A stretch of DNA of 64,000 bases from assembly GCA_001600455.1 (NCBI GenBank), contig BCKC01000005.1, positions 3,844,001-3,908,000 on the forward strand, read 5' to 3'. The position numbers and the translations under genes were made by a program. The notes under the pieces are model-generated. The model searched no databases, was not told where the DNA came from, and saw nothing but the letters and a program-made list of their open reading frames with translations. The DNA is from Endocalyx cinctus (taxonomy: Eukaryota; Ascomycota; Sordariomycetes; Amphisphaeriales; Apiosporaceae). This document shows, piece after piece, positions 13,397 to 25,909 of the stretch. Position 1 is the first letter of the stretch. Each line of letters begins with the position of its first letter.

Positions 13397-14926
13397 TTAT
13401 TCCGGCTTTTGCGCGTACCAGAAATAGATATTCCAATAGCGATGGGGCACGGGATCCTCGATCGATCTCACGGCGGTGGCCTTCCAAGCCTCCCTCTCCG
13501 CGTCGCTCAGTCCCAGGATTTGGAGCGGCTTGCCGCAGACGACGGGGATGATCTCGCGGATGATGGTTTTCTGGTACTTACCCATGAGTCTGAACCTCTT
13601 ATCCTTGGCCCAGGTTCCGACGGGCACCTTCTTGACGATGCACTTGACGTTGACGAAGCCGGCTTCTTCTAGGGGCTTCTTCAGCTTCGCCCCCAGGAGG
13701 GTGTCGAACCCTATCCGAGCGAACGCCTCCCGCGCGAGGGAGTAAAAACTGACGAGCGCATCCTTCTCCTCGTCCATGGTCCCGTCGTCGCACCGGAAGA
13801 CGGGATCCTGCTCTTGCCACTCCATCCACCCTCCCGGCCGTAGGTTGTCGAAGGTTTGCTTGCAAAGGCGCACGGGGTCGCGTATGATGGGTGCCATGGA
13901 CCGTAGGTGTACGAGGTCCCAGTCCGACCCGTTAAGCCATTCGTCCTCGCAGTCGTCAACGATGAAGTGGACGTTAGGTGGAACCCAGGCTGGTTGGATG
14001 GGGCTCAGGTCGATGCCTAAAATCTCGGCGGACGGGTACCGATCGCCCACTGTCCGCGTGATAAAATATGTCCATTTCGGTTAGTACGTCGTCTGAAGCT
14101 TCTGCATGCGGGATGTGGGATGCGTGGTCGCATAACTTGGGTCGACCTGTTTATCACGAACCTTCTAAAGCCCAAGTGCCTGAAATCAGATGAGATTAGT
14201 CCATGCTAATACAGTCCCATAAAAGGATGCGAAGGTTGTTATGTTATTAAATGAACTAGTCATATCAAAAAAGGAGATACTCACCTGTTCCAGTTCCAAT
14301 GTCGAGGATTTTCTGTGGAGAATCTCCAATTGGCGCATAGAATAACGCTCCATCCTTTATGTTCATACGAACGTCCGAGCTCGATTAGATAACAGAAACG
14401 ATTAAAATGAAGTAAGAAGGTATAGGTGAGAGGTTATATAACCTACGGTTAGCTCCATCATGAGTGCATGTTTCATCTCTTCCCTATTTTGTTCTATATC
14501 ATCATTGGGAATGGGGTATCTCTGGTGGCATTATGGAATTTCGTTAGTCATCGTAGCGTACGGGGTCCACGTGGATTTTCACAAGTAGATAAGCAGATAG
14601 GTAGGCAAAAACAACGACGATAGGTTATATTGAAAGCTTATAGCCGAGAAATTAGATGGATTGAAAAGGGAGACTTACTCCGTGCCGGTATTTGTGAAAT
14701 CTTCGACCATTCTCATAGGTATGTGCGTATATGCTGGAGGATATAGATGTCGAAGAGGAGGACATGGAGTCATCCCAATCCTCGGCCTCGAATTCGTCAT
14801 CTTCGTTATTTGAACCGGCTTGAGATTGGGCTTCAATAATTGGAGCGTCTTGAACAACCGCCGGGGTCGATGTTTCTACCGCTGCTACTGGCTGCTCGTT
14901 TGAAGCATCAGCTGAAGACGATGCCA

Positions 14927-14927
<1 letters not shown>
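13397..14927 (-). CDS. LaeA/UMTA-type SAM-dependent methyltransferase
   Basis: 354-residue class I methyltransferase with exons 14679-14927, 14447-14521, 14285-14354, an 18-nt micro-exon 14162-14179, and 13397-14049; total length is an exact multiple of three. The leader is acidic and Ser-rich (EFEAEDWDD), then YENGRRFHKYRHGRYPIPNDD, the signature of fungal LaeA/UMTA-like proteins. The SAM-binding motif I is LDIGTGTG at 125-132; GIDLSPIQPAWVPPNV follows (motif II), and LRPGGWMEWQEQDPV is the post-motif. LaeA itself is a global regulator of secondary metabolism, but most genomes carry dozens of these paralogues and no target can be inferred; no biosynthetic genes adjoin. The donor of the intron after the micro-exon is GTTCGT, an unusual hexamer, and the fit to homologues supports it. 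Confidence 0.85.
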
Positions 14928-14960
<33 letters not shown>

Positions 14961-15988
14961 TTATCGATTTTCACACTTAGCAAAGTTTGGTGGGTTGGTT
15001 TATGTTAAGCTTGAATAACCTGTGGATCGTCTGCCGACATGAAAAGAGTCAACACGAATTCCCGACTCCGCAGATACGAGAGTAACGTAACTCAGATTCT
15101 TTCCACGCGAACTGCTAATTTTCTTGGAGAGAAGAAAAAAAAAGCGACATCGAAAGAATGAAGCTGAAGATGATCTATCTTGAAATAAAAAGAGGAAATG
15201 CGAATATTGAAAATTCGACGTTGTTCCCTTTCTTTCTTAGTCTAGTTAAACTTGGCGATCATTTTAGTGTAGAGTTCAATTTGATTTTCCTTTCAATTTC
15301 TTTTTCCTATCTCTTCCTTTCCCATTTTACCTAGTATACATATGTCTCTATACATATCTAATACATGTTGGGACCTACCAGCCAGCCAGCCTACCTGCTT
15401 ACCTAGCGAAACCATTGCTTTTTCTCAGGTTGTAAATTCTACTACGTTTACTCGCATCAACGTACATCGCAGGTAGCTGCAGTTGTATGCATGATATACC
15501 AGTACATATGCATACGAATATAACAGTCATCCTTTTCACCTATGAACTATATGGATACTTTCTTTTTCCTTCTTTCTCTTATCTTTTATACTGGATAGAT
15601 AATTGTTTTTTGCCTTGATCGATAAAAGTGACACAATATCCATAGATCTTGCTGTCCTACTCTTGTATCATTATAAATCCTCAGTTCAAGTGTGTTACGA
15701 TCAGCCAGGTCCAGCGCCTATGGCTCCCTATTTTCCTTCCTTGTCCTGGGGGGAAATAACGCCACCAGGAAAGTGGCACAAATCATATTTGATATCTGAC
15801 TTATTCGGACGAGCGCTACCTTGCGCTAATATCAGCTTTTCTGCGTTCACTTCCAATAAACTCTTTTTCTCTTGAATTCGCAAATAAGTTTCGGTCATCT
15901 TCTCGGAGACATTCATGCATATAACTGCCTCGGCCTCGGCCGTCTGTACATAATATTCCAACATCTAGACCTTAACAACTAAGGCCAA

Positions 15989-16014
15989 CCTCGATTCGTC
16001 TTTGCGAAACGAGG
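15989..16014. other. Imperfect 26-nt hairpin
   Basis: CCTCG pairs with CGAGG and TTCG with CGAA around a six-base loop, with one A/A mismatch: nine base pairs in 26 nt, in an otherwise featureless stretch. It may be chance or part of an unannotated transcript. Confidence 0.35.
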
Positions 16015-17446
16015 GGACTAGCCGCGTAAGGCTCCCGTCTTGCTCCTAACTGTAGATTCAATTAGACCGCAGTTGCAGAGTAAGTCGTAGTTGTAGTTAT
16101 AGCTGATAGTGTCCATATATTGTATATTTCTCTAGGTGTATATACTAACCTACCTCTAAGTACTCCCTAGTATATCTCACATTTATTGAAAAAAAAAAAA
16201 AAAAAAAAAAACTTTTTTTCTTCGAGAAGATTTCTCCATCTTCCTAATTATAGTACGTATCAATATATAATATACACATTATCAGTATTGTATCAAATTA
16301 ATACCTACGTAATGCCGGAATAGAGCGAAGTGAAAAGGAATATGGGTTAAATTAACAGCAGATAGATCCTCATCTCGGGCCTTCCGAATTTTGAAGAGAA
16401 GAAGGAAGAAGGTTGTCTCGTTACGACAACCCCAGCTGCCCAGCTGCCCAGGAGACGTTCACGGGTATCCGATTATCGTAGCAATGAATCACTCTTTTCT
16501 TGCGCATCATTTCTAAATTGAGTATTACCTCCTACATTGCCCAAATGTTTAATTGTCCCAAATTATGTTTCTAAGAGAACGAGCTTATTCTCATCCTTTC
16601 CGATCACCTTTTTTCCGTCCTTCTGGAAAAGTGAGGCTTCATTCGTTTTTGGTCTGACCACATAAACCTGTACGACTGTCATCGCAATTAGCCAGTATAG
16701 CCAATCACTAGTTTCATAGAGCGTCGATCACCAACTGGATGGCTGACTTTCATGGTTACCGTTCATCTTGAATATCTTGATTAATCATGGTTCAGGTCGT
16801 CGCCTGAAACAACACAGAAATAGCCTCAAGTAATCATATTTGTAGTGTACTTCTATTACTTTATTCAGTCTAGCAGCGCTGTATTATTATTGTTTTCATT
16901 ATTTTCATTTTATATTATTATCTCAGCATAACGTCAACTTCTGAATCTCAACTTACTTGTACACACGTACTAAGTAAGTACAAGTACAGTAGTACAATTG
17001 CTTAAGTACTTGGTATTCAGCTCATTGAATTACAAGTTCTTTAAACCGACAAGGTCTTCTAGAAGACACCCTCAAGCCCCTTGATCTAACAATAGACGGC
17101 GCTTTTATGCGCTAGAGGTAGCCGGGCGATCTTCTAGAACATTTCCATATACTACGTACACATCACTGTCTCAGCGTAAATTATTCATGCCATTCAAGAA
17201 AAATCATTACTCTACCTATTATATATAAACACTACTATATCATTTTCAGCTCATACTTCATTCAATTAATCAATTAAAAATATAAGATTTATAAAATCCA
17301 ACTCCTTTAATTTTAAGCACGAGGCTGATAACTTGTCTCCGTGGTATGATGCTCTTTTGCCTGACAAGACAGTGAACGAACGCGTTTTATATTAGAGCTG
17401 CTAAGGAATATTGTTTCAAGTACTAAGTACTTACCTATGGTATATC

Positions 17447-17881
17447 TTAAGCGTTACCACTATTTCGATCGGATATGTGACACAACGTTACTCGGTCAAT
17501 CGACCTTAAATTAATCGAATCGAACAAGCATATCTTATCCCCTTTGGTAACTGGTTCGCCAATATGGTTACGGTGTAAGGTCAGACGGTGTTTGCTGGAA
17601 TTCTCCGGCGTGGTAGGGATGGCTTGTCCTCTTGTCCTCATCCGTACCTTTGATCCTACCATGTCCTTTTTAGAGTGAATATCGATCACATATTTTTCTT
17701 CTTCTTGATACGTGTTATGCTGATAATTCAGCTCTTGGAACCAGACATATACCTGTCTTGGTATCGATATAAGATCTACGCGATCTAACCCAAACGCCGT
17801 GAACGACGCGCCTAAAATGTTACCCTCCCGAAACCCCCTGTCGGCATCCCGCTCCCGGGATATCAACTCAACGTAGGGCAA
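17447..17881 (-). CDS. Doubtful 144-codon reading frame
   Basis: The longest open frame in the 5-kb gene-poor stretch. It begins at a TTG codon with no ATG in the first ~75 codons, so it would need an upstream exon or be a remnant. Composition is mixed and protein-like with no low complexity (for example GNILGASFTAFGLDRVDLIS), but no domain is recognised, nor any signal peptide or TM helix. A GTATAT donor-like site lies inside it, after RQ. It could be an exon of an unmodelled gene, a decayed gene or a chance frame. Confidence 0.2.
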   Translation of the reverse strand: MPYVELISRERDADRGFREGNILGASFTAFGLDRVDLISIPRQVYVWFQELNYQHNTYQEEEKYVIDIHSKKDMVGSKVRMRTRGQAIPTTPENSSKHRLTLHRNHIGEPVTKGDKICLFDSINLRSIDRVTLCHISDRNSGNA

Positions 17882-19951
17882 GCAAATCGTAAAGTGTTAC
17901 TATACGTATAATAAATCAGCAAGTAAATGACGGCAATATGAGATCAATTTGAATGAACCAATTGTAATTATATGCATAGTATATATACTTACTTACCTAG
18001 GTTGATACCAGGTAACCTAGTAGGTAAGTACTTTTGTTAAGCAAGATGATAGAGAAACACCTATTATGTAGAAGCATCATGTACAGAGTTGATAGTATCG
18101 ACATCTCGAGAATAGAAAGAAGACAGATAGTCTCTTTTTCTTCCTCTTCCTTAACCCGACTTGGCTTGACTTCGTGGGATGGACGGTATAGCACGAGTTC
18201 TAAGTGTTTTTTTTTTTTTTTTTTTTCAGATACTTTCCCTATTAGGAAACCTCCACAAAGCGTGCTTGGACCAAAGTATCCAACGACGGGGACCACCAGC
18301 TTCAACCGGCCGTCTTCTTTCTTCTTTTTTTTTCTCCCTTTCTGTTGTTACACTTCTTTTGACATGAATAACCATCCATATTAAGTAAGAAGGCCAAGAT
18401 GAGCTGTGGGTAATTTTATTCCCAACAGGCTAATAAAGCTCAACTTACTGATTTTAGTAATGGAATTTATAATAAATACGTCAAAGTCCATCAAAGTCTA
18501 TCCCAAGCGAAACGGCCCATCACTCCTTTCGAGGCAGGTAAATTATATAGTAGGAACAAGTTGCCCGTAGCATAATGTATTATTGTAATTTGATAGCAGG
18601 CCCGACTAGCAATTTCGAAAATCGTATCCATCAACTTACTGGGCTTAAGTGCTTCGAGGTACGGAGTACTTAGTATGTCATTAATAGCAGTACCTTACCT
18701 AGTATACGTACATCATCCTAGGTTAGCGACATGTTGAAACGTTATAGGTCTACACGTACAAGTACACGTATGAAGAAAAGAATACTGCCCCACGGTTTTT
18801 ATTTTATTTTATTTCCCCACACGCGACAAGTTCAATGATGAGATTTTCAATTTCCATGACATTTACATATAGCTACACGTGTATATGTATGTACTAGGCT
18901 CGCTCAGCTTAGTCCTCCTTTCATATCCATCCATTTAGTACGCATACAGGCCGTCTATACCCACTCAACTTACCTTCCCTTCCTCGTAAACATCGGCACC
19001 GCGGCGAACTAATGGCGTGTCTTATACTCCGTACATAGTACATACTAAACGATATACAGATTTATCTTATAGAACCCTCCCTACACTAGATACCCTCTTA
19101 TTAACCCAAGGCTCGCACCCCGGCTTCTGCTTCCAGGCTACCTGGCTTCCTAATGCCGGACCTTACTCGATCCTACTAGTCTAGCGTTCCTCGTTAATTG
19201 ATGAGATGAGATCTTACTGTGTTCGTAGCGTATTTTGATTTTCGTGACTGAATGAATGGTGAGACTCGTCGGCGCGTTGCTCCGTTGGCTGTCCCATTTA
19301 AAGGGGACATGGGTGTAGCCCTGTCAATACCCTTAGGTATTTATTATCGGGACGACCCTGGTCTCAATTATGTCATGCATGGATGGGGTCTCAAGGTTAG
19401 AAGTAGAGCGAATGATCTCTAGAAAATAAACCTAGGGATAAGAAAAAAAAAAAAAAAGAAAGATAGAACGGTATAATGGAAGATTTTTTTTTTTTTTTTT
19501 TTTTTTAGGTGCTATTAAATTGGACGATTTTAAAATTCGCCGTGATGCAGGTCAGAGCAACCCTTTACTTCTCCACCGCCCCTACGTGCCGGCGGTTTTG
19601 CCCAAGTTACCTCAAATATTAAGTCTTCCTACTAAGTAGTTACCCAGGTAGGTATCTCGCCTGCTCCGGGAAGGAGGACCTTTGTAGGAAGATAAAAAAA
19701 AATAATTTATGTTAAAAGACGCGCCTGGAGGTGAACATATACTCTCGCCTAGGAACTTATAATATAGATATTATCAACGCATGTAACTTAAACCTTCAAA
19801 GTTCCTTTCATGTTGACCGTGACTGGCCTGATGAATCGAAGGAGAAAGCTACCTTGGTCTGGTGTTAACGTCGTCTCTATATCTGTTCAACGAATTTATT
19901 TATTGTTTTTATAATTTACCATCTTATTTTGTTTTCTTTTTTCTCTTTACC

Positions 19952-21270
19952 ATGACCTCTTCTTCGTCCTCTTCGCGCAAGCGGATATCCGCCAGCGTGT
20001 CAAAGATCATGTATACCAATGCCGTATACTTTCCAAATCATAAGGTTTACGAAGGAGCTACGCCGGGGCAGATGAACTACGGGTGCATAAATCAAGTATA
20101 CTACGCCCACGCAAGCGTAGCGATGGATGGTTCCGTATATGTGAGTTTTCGGCGGTGATAGTATGGCTGTGGGAGATACGCCTGGCTAATAATCAAGGTA
20201 AAACCGGTTCTTAGCTTAGCGACGAGTGGGCAGATGCGCAGGCTCCGTGCGATGGCGTCCAAGGCGGGCTAGGATCACTGATGCATTTAAAAGAAGAGCA
20301 TCCGCACCTGCAAGTCATTTTATCTATCGGCGGAGGCGCATCGCACGAGATATTTCCCACCGTAGCGTCGAGTACCTTGCTACGGGATAACTTTGCGCGC
20401 TCGGCTCGTGGACTGATAGACGCGTCTGGCCTCGACGGTATAGATAGTAAGGCATCTCGTATCCCTTTTTGAATCTCCGCCCGAGGATGACTGACGGATG
20501 GGGAAATGACAGTTGACTGGGACTACCCCGCGGACGCAGAGCAAGGGGCCAATTTTGTTGCGCTTCTGGCGAGCGTGAGGATATACATTCCCGAGGAGAC
20601 TTACGTGGTAACGGCGGCGCTGCCGGCGATTAACGAGGTGCTACGCGGTATCGACCTCGCGACGGCTGCCTACTATCTTGACCTGATCAACCTGAAAGCA
20701 TACGATTTCTGCGGCCACTGGACACCGCGGAGTGGGCATCACGCACAGCTTTATAACGCGAGCAGAGAAGAAGCCTCGGGCGAGTCGGCCGTCTCGTACC
20801 TGATAGCGCAAGGCTGTCCGGCCAAAAAAATCCTCCTCGGTATCTCGCTGTACGGGAGGAGCTTTCTCGGCGTTACCGGACCGGGTCATCGGCACCACGG
20901 CGCCGGCGGTGTTAACGGCCTATTCGAGTACAGCCAGTTACCACGGAGGCAAGCTAGAGAGATCGTCGACAAGCGTTTAGGTGCGGCGGGGTGCGTAGGT
21001 GGTGACGGAGGTTTTGTGAGTTACGACACGCCCGAGACGGTAAAAATGAAGGCGCAATATTGCAAAGAAATCGGCTTAGGCGTAAGTATTCCCTACTTCG
21101 TCTCCTCTCTTTATCCCCACGCCCTTTGTCGTAAAATATGCGTAACGTGATTACACTATATGCTGACATATTTATTATAGGGAATATTCTACTGGACTGG
21201 ACCGGCAGATTCTCGCGACAAGTCGAGGAGTTTAATTGCGGCTGGATTTCGCACATTGCATAGTTTATGA
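19952..21270 (+). CDS. GH18 chitinase-like protein with altered catalytic motif
   Basis: 359-residue glycoside hydrolase family 18 protein; exons 19952-20140, 20215-20446, 20513-21081 and 21181-21270, closing in frame. The TIM-barrel landmarks are present in order: YTNAVYFPNHKVYEG (strand 1), VILSIGGG near 98-104 (the SxGG motif), DGIDIDWDYP at 137-146, LINLKAYDF, LLGISLYGRSF and GLGGIFYWTGP at the last strand. The family motif is DxxDxDxE, with Glu as catalytic acid; the fourth acidic residue here is Asp144, created across an intron that splits the motif. No signal peptide is visible: the start is Ser-rich (MTSSSSSSRKR), and the upstream in-frame hydrophobic stretch has no ATG. No chitin-binding module is present. 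Activity is uncertain; a chitin-binding or weakly active protein is possible. Confidence 0.85.
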
Positions 21271-22012
21271 GTCTCCTGTTATATCACCTTCTCACCTCTC
21301 ATTTTGCGGTATCCAGAGAAGTACAGGAAGTATAATTACATCTGATAGCATTTTTCGGCGTTTAAAAAAAAAAAAAAAAACGAGAGAGAAAAAAAGACCA
21401 AGAAGAATTTACATGACATTTTCGGCTTCACAAAAGGGAAAATATTATATCAAGGCGTTTTGGTTGGGGGCTTAAGCGTTTTAGAGGGTTCAATATACCA
21501 TTTAGAGTTGATTGACACTTACCTCCAAGGTGAAGAAGACCGCGAATGTGTTTTATAATATTAATTAAATATCACAACAAATAACTAGTTTGAATTTATT
21601 ATATATATATAAATGAAGTCATCGTGATCGTGACTGTGATAGGTTTATTAAGAATAAAATGGAGGATTGTAAAATGTAAACGGTAAGATAGTAAACCGTA
21701 TATATTGGTTTATCGATAAGATCTGCGATAGCTCTACTTTACCATTACCATCCATCCATGGATACTAGAGCTACCCGTGCTGCCGTGCTACTAAATAGGC
21801 ACCTACCAGCCTACTTAAGTACCTAGGTAGGTAGCTACGTAACCTGTATTTATTGCATACGGATACTTCAAATGTCTACTACTTAAGTACGTAAGAATTT
21901 ACACTTACTCATGTACCTTCGCGTTCTTGACATTCAGTCTCATCTTTTGTGATAGGGGTTTATTTTATCTTCACGGAATTAAAGATCTCAAGGTGTTGTT
22001 GTAATATCGAAC
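21271..22012. other. Intergenic
   Basis: Chitinase 3' end and VPS53 promoter. It holds an A run near 21364-21380 and the CTACTTAAGTACCTAGGTAGGTA word cluster at 21811-21834. Nothing else is recognised. Confidence 0.6.
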
Positions 22013-24754
22013 ATGAACGGGAGTGCAAATGAATCCCTGTCCTTAGATATAGGTTAGTTCTTCGAATCAAGTCGCAATTGGCTTTCTCTATCTCTCTCGA
22101 ATTGACTACCTAGGCGTGGCCCTCCGATGACTGACATGTACATAAATTCCAGCCGACTATGATCCCATCCAACATTTAAATCTTCTCTTCTCACACCCTT
22201 CTACGGTATCGTCCATTCATGCCGTTTCGAAAACCTTGAAATCTGAACACGATGGCCTATCCCGACAGATCTCGACTCTCCAGACCGCCCAGGCCTACGG
22301 TCCCGATTCCTCGCTCGAGCGCATGCAATCCGCTCAGGAAGAGTTGGCTGATCTCTTCCGGAAGATAGAGACGGTCCGATCGCGTGCCATTGAGACCGAG
22401 CAGAACATCACTTCTATGACCGCCGATATCAAACGATTAGATGGCACCAAGAAGAACTTAACCCTATCCATGACCGCTTTAAAACGCCTGCAGATGCTCA
22501 CCACCGCCTACGAACAGCTTCGGAGCCTCGCCAAGACCAGGCAGTACCGCGAATGCGCAAGCCTCCTACAGGCCGTATTACAGCTTATGCGCCACTTCAA
22601 CAGCTACCGAAGTATAGACCAGATTGCCACCCTAAGTCGGGGCGTGGGTGAGCTTCAGCGAGAGCTTCTAGAGCAAGTATGCGAAGACTTCGAGATGGCT
22701 TTTGCCAAGGGAGAGGTCGGATTGCGTAGGGCCACCCTAATCGAAGCTTGCGGTGTCATGGATGCTTTGGGCGAGAACGCGAAGGCTCGTTTGGTCAACT
22801 GGTACGTCAATACCGAGCTGCGCGAGTACCGCCAAGTGTTTAGGGGAAACGACGAAGCCGGAAGTCTCGACAATATCGGCAGAAGATACGCCTGGTTCAA
22901 GAGGATGATGAAGGGCTACGAGGAAGAGCACGCCTCTATCTTCCCGCCGCATTGGAGGGTCGGCGAGACTTTAGCGGGGGCCTTCTGCGACGGCACAAAA
23001 GACGATTACAAGGGCATTCTGGAGAAGAGCATGAGGAGGGTCGACGGCGCCAAGATCGATGTGAATCTACTGCTTAGCTGTTTGCAGGAAACGTTGGACT
23101 TCGAACAGAGTCTGGAGAGGCGGTTTGCGAGCGAACCTCGAGCGAGTATCGATACCCTGAGCTCGACCGACGAGAGGACCCAGACCTTCAACGGATCGAT
23201 TTCGGTTGCGTTTGAGCCCTACCTCAGTCTCTGGGTCGAGTCTCAAGACAAAGCATTGGCTTCCATGATACCTAAATACAAGTCTCAACCTCTAATTCCA
23301 GCCGACGAGGAATTCTCTCCCCAGGCCGTAATAGCGTCCGCCATCGAACTCTTCCACTTTTACAAACTCACCTTGTCTCAGTGCGCCAAGCTCTCAACAA
23401 GTGACCGTCTTCTGGACCTTACCAAGACCCTGGCCAAATATCTGGACGAATATGCGCAGCAGGTGCTCCTGAACATCCTCCAACGACCTAGTCCGTCGTC
23501 GGCGACCTCGGTAGAGGATATCATCATGGTACTTAACACCGCCGACTTCTGGCATACTAACACCGGCCAATTGGAAGAGAACATCAAGAAGCGTATCGAC
23601 CCCGAGTTAACGGGCAGAGTAGACCTGACATCCCAAGCCGACGCATTTTTAGGCGTGGCTAGCACGGCCGTGCTTGCGCTCGTGAATAAAGTGGAAGCGG
23701 ACTGCGACGGCGCATGGCGCGAGATGCGCAATACGAACTGGAGCAAGATGGAAAGCGTCGGCGACCAGAGTTCTTACGTAGGGGAGCTGGTATCGCACGT
23801 CGACGCCAAAGCTGCCGAGATCCTGACTATCGTGGTTAAACCGCAGTATGCGCGAGCGTTCGTTGATAAACTCATCGAACAGCTTGCTAATACATATATC
23901 TCCAATATTGTTCAATGCCGGCCCATCTGTGAGACAGGCGCCGAACAGGTAACTAGAACTATGCTTTCATTTCTCTCCCTCCCTCCTTTTTTTTTTTTTT
24001 TTTGGGTGGAGATAATACTGATCCGTCTTCCTTTAAGATGCTTCTGGATAAATATGTCCTCACTAAAGCTTTCGAAAATTTACTGTCGCATCATCAGCAG
24101 AATTCATCATCAACATCTCAGGCGCCCTCGGCCAGCTTTGTGAAGCGCGTCAACGCTATCATGACACGGATCGATCCACTGCTCAAGACCTTGCAGGTCC
24201 GGCCCTCCCCTCCCGAGGGTCTAGTCCAAGCCTACTTAATTCACATAGGTGACCGGTCGGATACTAATTTCCGCAAGATTCTGGAACTGAAAGGCATTGC
24301 TCGACGGCAAGATCAAGTCCAGCTCATCGAGCTATTTGGTATCCATCGAGAAGCATTTTCATCTTCAACCGGAAACAGCAACAATAAACTCGTAGCGGCA
24401 TCCCCGCTCCTAACACCCCTCATGAACGCGTCCGGGCTTGGAAGCACCGGCGGTAACAACAACAGCCTCATCGGCGGAGGCGGTAGCGTGGGCCCCATAG
24501 GAGCCATGGCGCTACCCAACCCCCTCGCAACCCAAGCTTCGCGTTTCGATCCGACCACGTTGGGTGAAAAATTACTTTCGGCCGCGAGGGACGGCGTTGA
24601 GAGGATCGGTACCCCATCTACGTCTAATCAACAGGGAGATGACGACGCTTCGAATAATAGCGCTACTATAAATGAGAATCTTAAGAATTTCGGAAAGTTT
24701 TTCCGTAGGGATATAGGGGGGTTGGGTGTTAGGTTCGGGAAGAGAGACGATTGA
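22013..24754 (+). CDS. vps53: VPS53, GARP tethering complex subunit
   Basis: 850-residue subunit of the Golgi-associated retrograde protein complex (Vps51-54), which tethers endosome-derived vesicles at the trans-Golgi. Exons are 22013-22052, 22153-23948 and 24038-24754; phases agree. After the short first exon the sequence DYDPIQHLNLLFSHPSTV is the usual Vps53 N-terminus. A helical coiled-coil region (22.3-22.7 kb) contains the family stretch RLDGTKKNLTLSMTALKRLQ and LTTAYEQLRSLAKTRQY. The C-terminal part has a Gly/Asn/Ser-rich linker (residues ~750-790) before a short basic tail. Intron 2 contains a 17-18-T run and uses TTTAAG as acceptor; reading through it would insert a phenylalanine run and stop early. 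Convergent with DSK2. Confidence 0.93.
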
Positions 24755-25909
24755 ATTTTTTTTTTTTCCGTGTCCGCTTCACAAAAGTTTTTACCTCGGT
24801 GTAGGCGTTTGTATACGTATATATATATATATATATATATATAAGCGACAACATGACATGTATATACATCTATACCGAAAATAAATTAAAGTATCACGAT
24901 AGAGTGACTGGATGATCCGAGAAATGAAGAAGGGTGTTGAAGCCTACATCCATAGTTAATCCAGGCTCGTTCATCACCGCGAGCAAAAGAAAACGTGAGT
25001 CATCAAAAGGCACTAAAGAGGAAAAAATACGATAAATCAAGAGACACGGTGTCTTTCTACGGCGAGGTAAGAAAGCAGAGAGGCTAGCTATGGCTAGGAA
25101 TAACGACATCTTTCCCTTTTTTCGTTTATGTAAATACACTTTCTCCTTTCCGCCCTTCTTGAACTTCTCTCTGCTCCTTCTGAATTTGATATACTGTTAC
25201 TACTGTTTTCTAATACTGGGGAGGGGATCAGAGACCATTTCTTACACCTTAATACTGATGGATTGATTCGCCTTANAAAAAAAAAAAAAAAAAGAACGCG
25301 GCGCGTTAGCCAACTAGGGATACTTGATTAATTTGACGTGGGAATCAAATCGATTTGATTCTACCTCTTGTTCGTACTTCAGCCGCGTATCAATTGCCTT
25401 CCCATTCATTCCATTCCCTTGCGTCGTTACTTTCTTCATCTGAGACCCTTACGATGCGAATTATCAATATCATTGGGGGAGGGATGTAGATGTAGATAGG
25501 ATATTTATGTTTAATCGTAAACGAGACAAGGAGAGGCACCAGAACAAAGACTTGAAAAGTAAAGCCGCGTAGAGGTCGATTTTTCATTCCTCCCTCCAAA
25601 CCGAGGTGGATTGGCATCCGAGGGTGAAGTAGGTCCTCTTTCCTACCGCTCTTCATCCTACGAGCTCGCCTTTCTTTAAAATCAAATCAATCTACCGCAT
25701 TCTCTATCATCGCTTCTCGCCACGTAATTGCCATCGCGCATTCGTAAACCCTCGTCATATCCTCGATCATGATGCCAGAGCGAAGGGCACAACTAGTTGC
25801 AATAGGAAAAGATAAATATGAACACGAATGTGAAGTCCACCGTCTCTTCGTCGTAAAGGGCGAAAGGACGAACGGGAAAAGAATCGTAAATGATGACGAG
25901 AGAGAAGGG
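24755..25909. other. Convergent intergenic region with one ambiguous base
   Basis: 3' flanks of VPS53 and DSK2. It includes an AT dinucleotide repeat (24819-24842) and a poly(A) run beginning with an undetermined base (N at 25276), a likely assembly uncertainty at a homopolymer. Frames at 24894-25139 and 25390-25956 are not convincing. Confidence 0.6.
24819..24842. repeat. (AT)12 microsatellite
   Basis: Perfect alternating AT tract about 65 nt past the VPS53 stop codon. Confidence 0.9.

Larger units (their letters stand above)
14928..19951. other. 5-kb gene-poor region
   Basis: AT-rich DNA with TTTC repeats at ~14936-14961, homopolymers A23 (16189-16211), T20 (~18207-18226) and T23 (19484-19506), and TACTCCGTA words at 18659 and 19024. 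The only frames above 75 codons are 17447-17881 (minus, described separately), 15728-15964 (minus, 78 codons, ATG start, no homology recognised) and homopolymer-containing frames near 18.0-18.4 kb. An imperfect hairpin lies at 15989-16014. I see no tRNA or 5S rRNA. Confidence 0.5.

Noticed and set aside
15728..15964. 78-codon minus-strand frame with ATG start
   Set aside because: Helix-like composition but no homology, no supporting neighbour and too short to separate from chance.
18034..18384. Overlapping frames of 102-116 codons on both strands
   Set aside because: All depend on the T20 and other T-rich runs; no coding signature.
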